Source of the DNA: Algoriphagus halophilus | GTDB lineage: Bacteria; Bacteroidota; Bacteroidia; Cytophagales; Cyclobacteriaceae | Length of the DNA: 64,000 nt | Direction: 5' to 3' | Assembly (NCBI RefSeq): GCF_900129785.1 | Contig: NZ_FSRC01000002.1 | Span: forward strand, 62,001 to 126,000 | Shown here: one piece after another, positions 62,821-64,000 of the stretch | Position numbering within the stretch: position 1 is the first letter of the stretch | Layout: each line of letters begins with the position of its first letter | Program-made: the position numbers and the translations under genes | Notes under the pieces: generated by a model | Told to the model about the DNA's origin: nothing | The model's database searches: none | The model's input: only the letters and a program-made list of their open reading frames with translations

Positions 62821-64000
62821 TGATTACATTCCCAAAAATCAGTTTGGGGAAATTCGGAGCTCTAATTCTATTTGCAATACTTTTAAGCTCAATCGGGTTT
62901 TCTCAACAAAACACAGCCAAACTCACAGGGAACATCCAAGAAAAATCTACCGGAAACCCATTAGGATTTGCTTCAATTGCTATTTATTCCCCAAAAGACA
63001 GTTTAGTGGCTGGAGGGATTTCTGAGGAAAATGGGAAGTTTTCCATTGAATTACCGAATGGAAAGTTCTATGCTTTGGTGGAATTCATGGGATTTGAATC
63101 TTATCAAAGTGAGATGCTCACCTTCTCTAGAGAAAACAACAAGATCGATCTGGGAACCATTGAACTAGAAAGTACTGCTGGTGACCTGGATGAAGTAGTG
63201 GTTCAAGGCGAGAAAACATTGATGGAATTATCGCTCGACAAAAGGGTTTTCAACGTAGGAAAGGACCTTGCCAATGCGGGTGGTACTGCAAATGACATTT
63301 TGATGAACCTACCATCTGTGTCAGTGGACCCCGAAGGGAATGTTAGGCTTCGAGGTTCTTCAAATGTAAGAATTCTAATTGATGGGAAACCTTCTGGATT
63401 GGTAAGTTTTAAAGGAGGAGCCGGACTTAGGCAGCTTCAAGCCAACATGGTCGAACGAGTAGAAGTAATCACCAACCCATCAGCTCGATATGAGGCAGAA
63501 GGAATGGCAGGCGTCATCAATATCGTCCTTAAAAAAGATAATAATCAAGGGTTCAACGGATCTTTTGAAGTGATTGTCGGCACTCCTCTGAATTTGGGTT
63601 TTTCCACAAATCTAAACTACCGAAAAAATAGAATCAACTGGTTTATCAATTATAGCCTCGCTCGTAGACATCAGCCAAACGTAAACGAATTATATCAAGA
63701 AGTCTATAACGAAGATGGTACAACTTCCATTTTAAGTCAGAATAATGCAGGAATTCTCAAAGGATTCAATAATAATATCAGAGGAGGACTTGATTATTAT
63801 TTTAATGAAAAAAGTATTCTGACAGCATCTTATTTATGGAGAAGAAGTGATGCAAGACGCATCACCGATATCCGATATGAAGATTATCTAAATAATTTTG
63901 ATACTTATTTAGGCTATTCGCTGAGACAACAAGATGAAACTGAGGCAGAGCCAAATTCAGAAGTGATTGTCAGTTACAAAAAAAGTTTTGAGCAGAAGGG
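62821..64000 (+). CDS. TonB-dependent receptor / outer-membrane beta-barrel family protein (3' truncated by window)
   Basis: The first 393 residues of an outer-membrane receptor that continues past the window. Signal peptide (to about residue 30, IGFSQ), then a carboxypeptidase-regulatory-like domain (TGNIQEKSTGNPLGFASIAI, ENGKFSIELP) and a TonB plug (VFNVGKDLANAGGTANDIL, LRGSSNVRILIDGKPSG, VERVEVITNPSARYEAEG, GVINIVLKK). Barrel strands begin at about residue 240. The pattern matches the Bacteroidota barrel family lacking a SusD partner upstream. The substrate is unknown; a 16-bp palindrome lies just before the gene. Confidence 0.9.

Noticed and set aside
1..64000. Search for CRISPR arrays, insertion sequences, phage genes, rRNA operons and toxin-antitoxin pairs
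   Set aside because: No regularly spaced repeats, transposase or integrase frames, phage structural genes or rRNA segments were seen.

Overview
The window looks like chromosomal DNA of a Bacteroidota bacterium, most likely class Cytophagia near Algoriphagus/Cyclobacteriaceae (genus is inference). The evidence is low GC, promoters of the phylum type (TTG, 17-23 bases, TAnnTTTG), no clear Shine-Dalgarno sites, a T9SS type A sorting domain, OmpA proteins with thrombospondin type 3 repeats, a TonB-dependent receptor with a carboxypeptidase-like N-domain, a Kdo transferase and many SpI/SpII signal peptides. Gene density is high. I see no phage, insertion sequence, CRISPR array, rRNA or integrated island.

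Layout. 1-2.2 kb: two tandem OmpA-like proteins, the first cut by the window edge. 2.2-7.8 kb: uracil phosphoribosyltransferase, a Ca2+/Na+ antiporter with a small membrane partner, L-serine dehydratase, an OsmC protein, a secreted barrel-like protein, lipoyl synthase and a small membrane protein. 7.8-15.3 kb: glycine decarboxylase GcvP, an M28 peptidase, a DEAD-box helicase and dihydroorotase. 15.3-20.2 kb: tRNA-His, a possible 46-residue protein and a glycogen operon (debranching enzyme, glycosyltransferase, GH57). 20.2-23.8 kb: PanB, a PyrR-like phosphoribosyltransferase, RsgA and WaaA on the minus strand. 24-25.9 kb: LMW phosphatase, fructosamine-kinase family and GNAT genes with overlapping ends, a probable deglycation operon. 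25.9-35.2 kb: Gfo/Idh/MocA oxidoreductase, aspartokinase, fructose bisphosphatase, soluble aldose dehydrogenase, GpsA with an acyltransferase, a DUF4199 protein and polyprenyl synthase. 35.2-40 kb: thrABC preceded by a Thr/Ile-rich leader peptide and a hairpin. 40-46 kb: META lipoprotein, GreA-like/SnoaL/SDR operon, MscS channel with an alkyltransferase-like protein, SSS symporter, ClpS and RecR. 46 kb: tRNA-Ala preceded by a broken duplicate of its own 5' half. 46.3-64 kb: small lipoproteins, HAD hydrolase, DUF2461, MurF, a T9SS surface protein, an amidohydrolase, an S9 peptidase, a flavoprotein with a TspO-like membrane protein, a MITE-like palindromic element, a DsrE protein, a second Ca2+/Na+ antiporter and a TonB-dependent receptor running off the end.

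How the genes fit together. Most of the content is housekeeping: aspartate-family amino acids (a separate LysC plus thrABC), one-carbon and serine/glycine use (GcvP, SdaA, LipA), glycogen turnover and gluconeogenesis (GH57 operon, Fbp), phospholipid and envelope building (GpsA, acyltransferase, WaaA, MurF, polyprenyl synthase) and scavenging of peptides and sugars at the surface.

The most notable signals are non-coding: the thr leader (39929-39981), the tRNA-Ala half-duplication with a hairpin in its D-loop region (46044-46091), the nested palindromic element (60700-60864), three genes whose -7-like box lies exactly four bases before the start codon, and a 16-bp perfect palindrome before the TonB receptor. 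No wholly new multi-gene system stands out.
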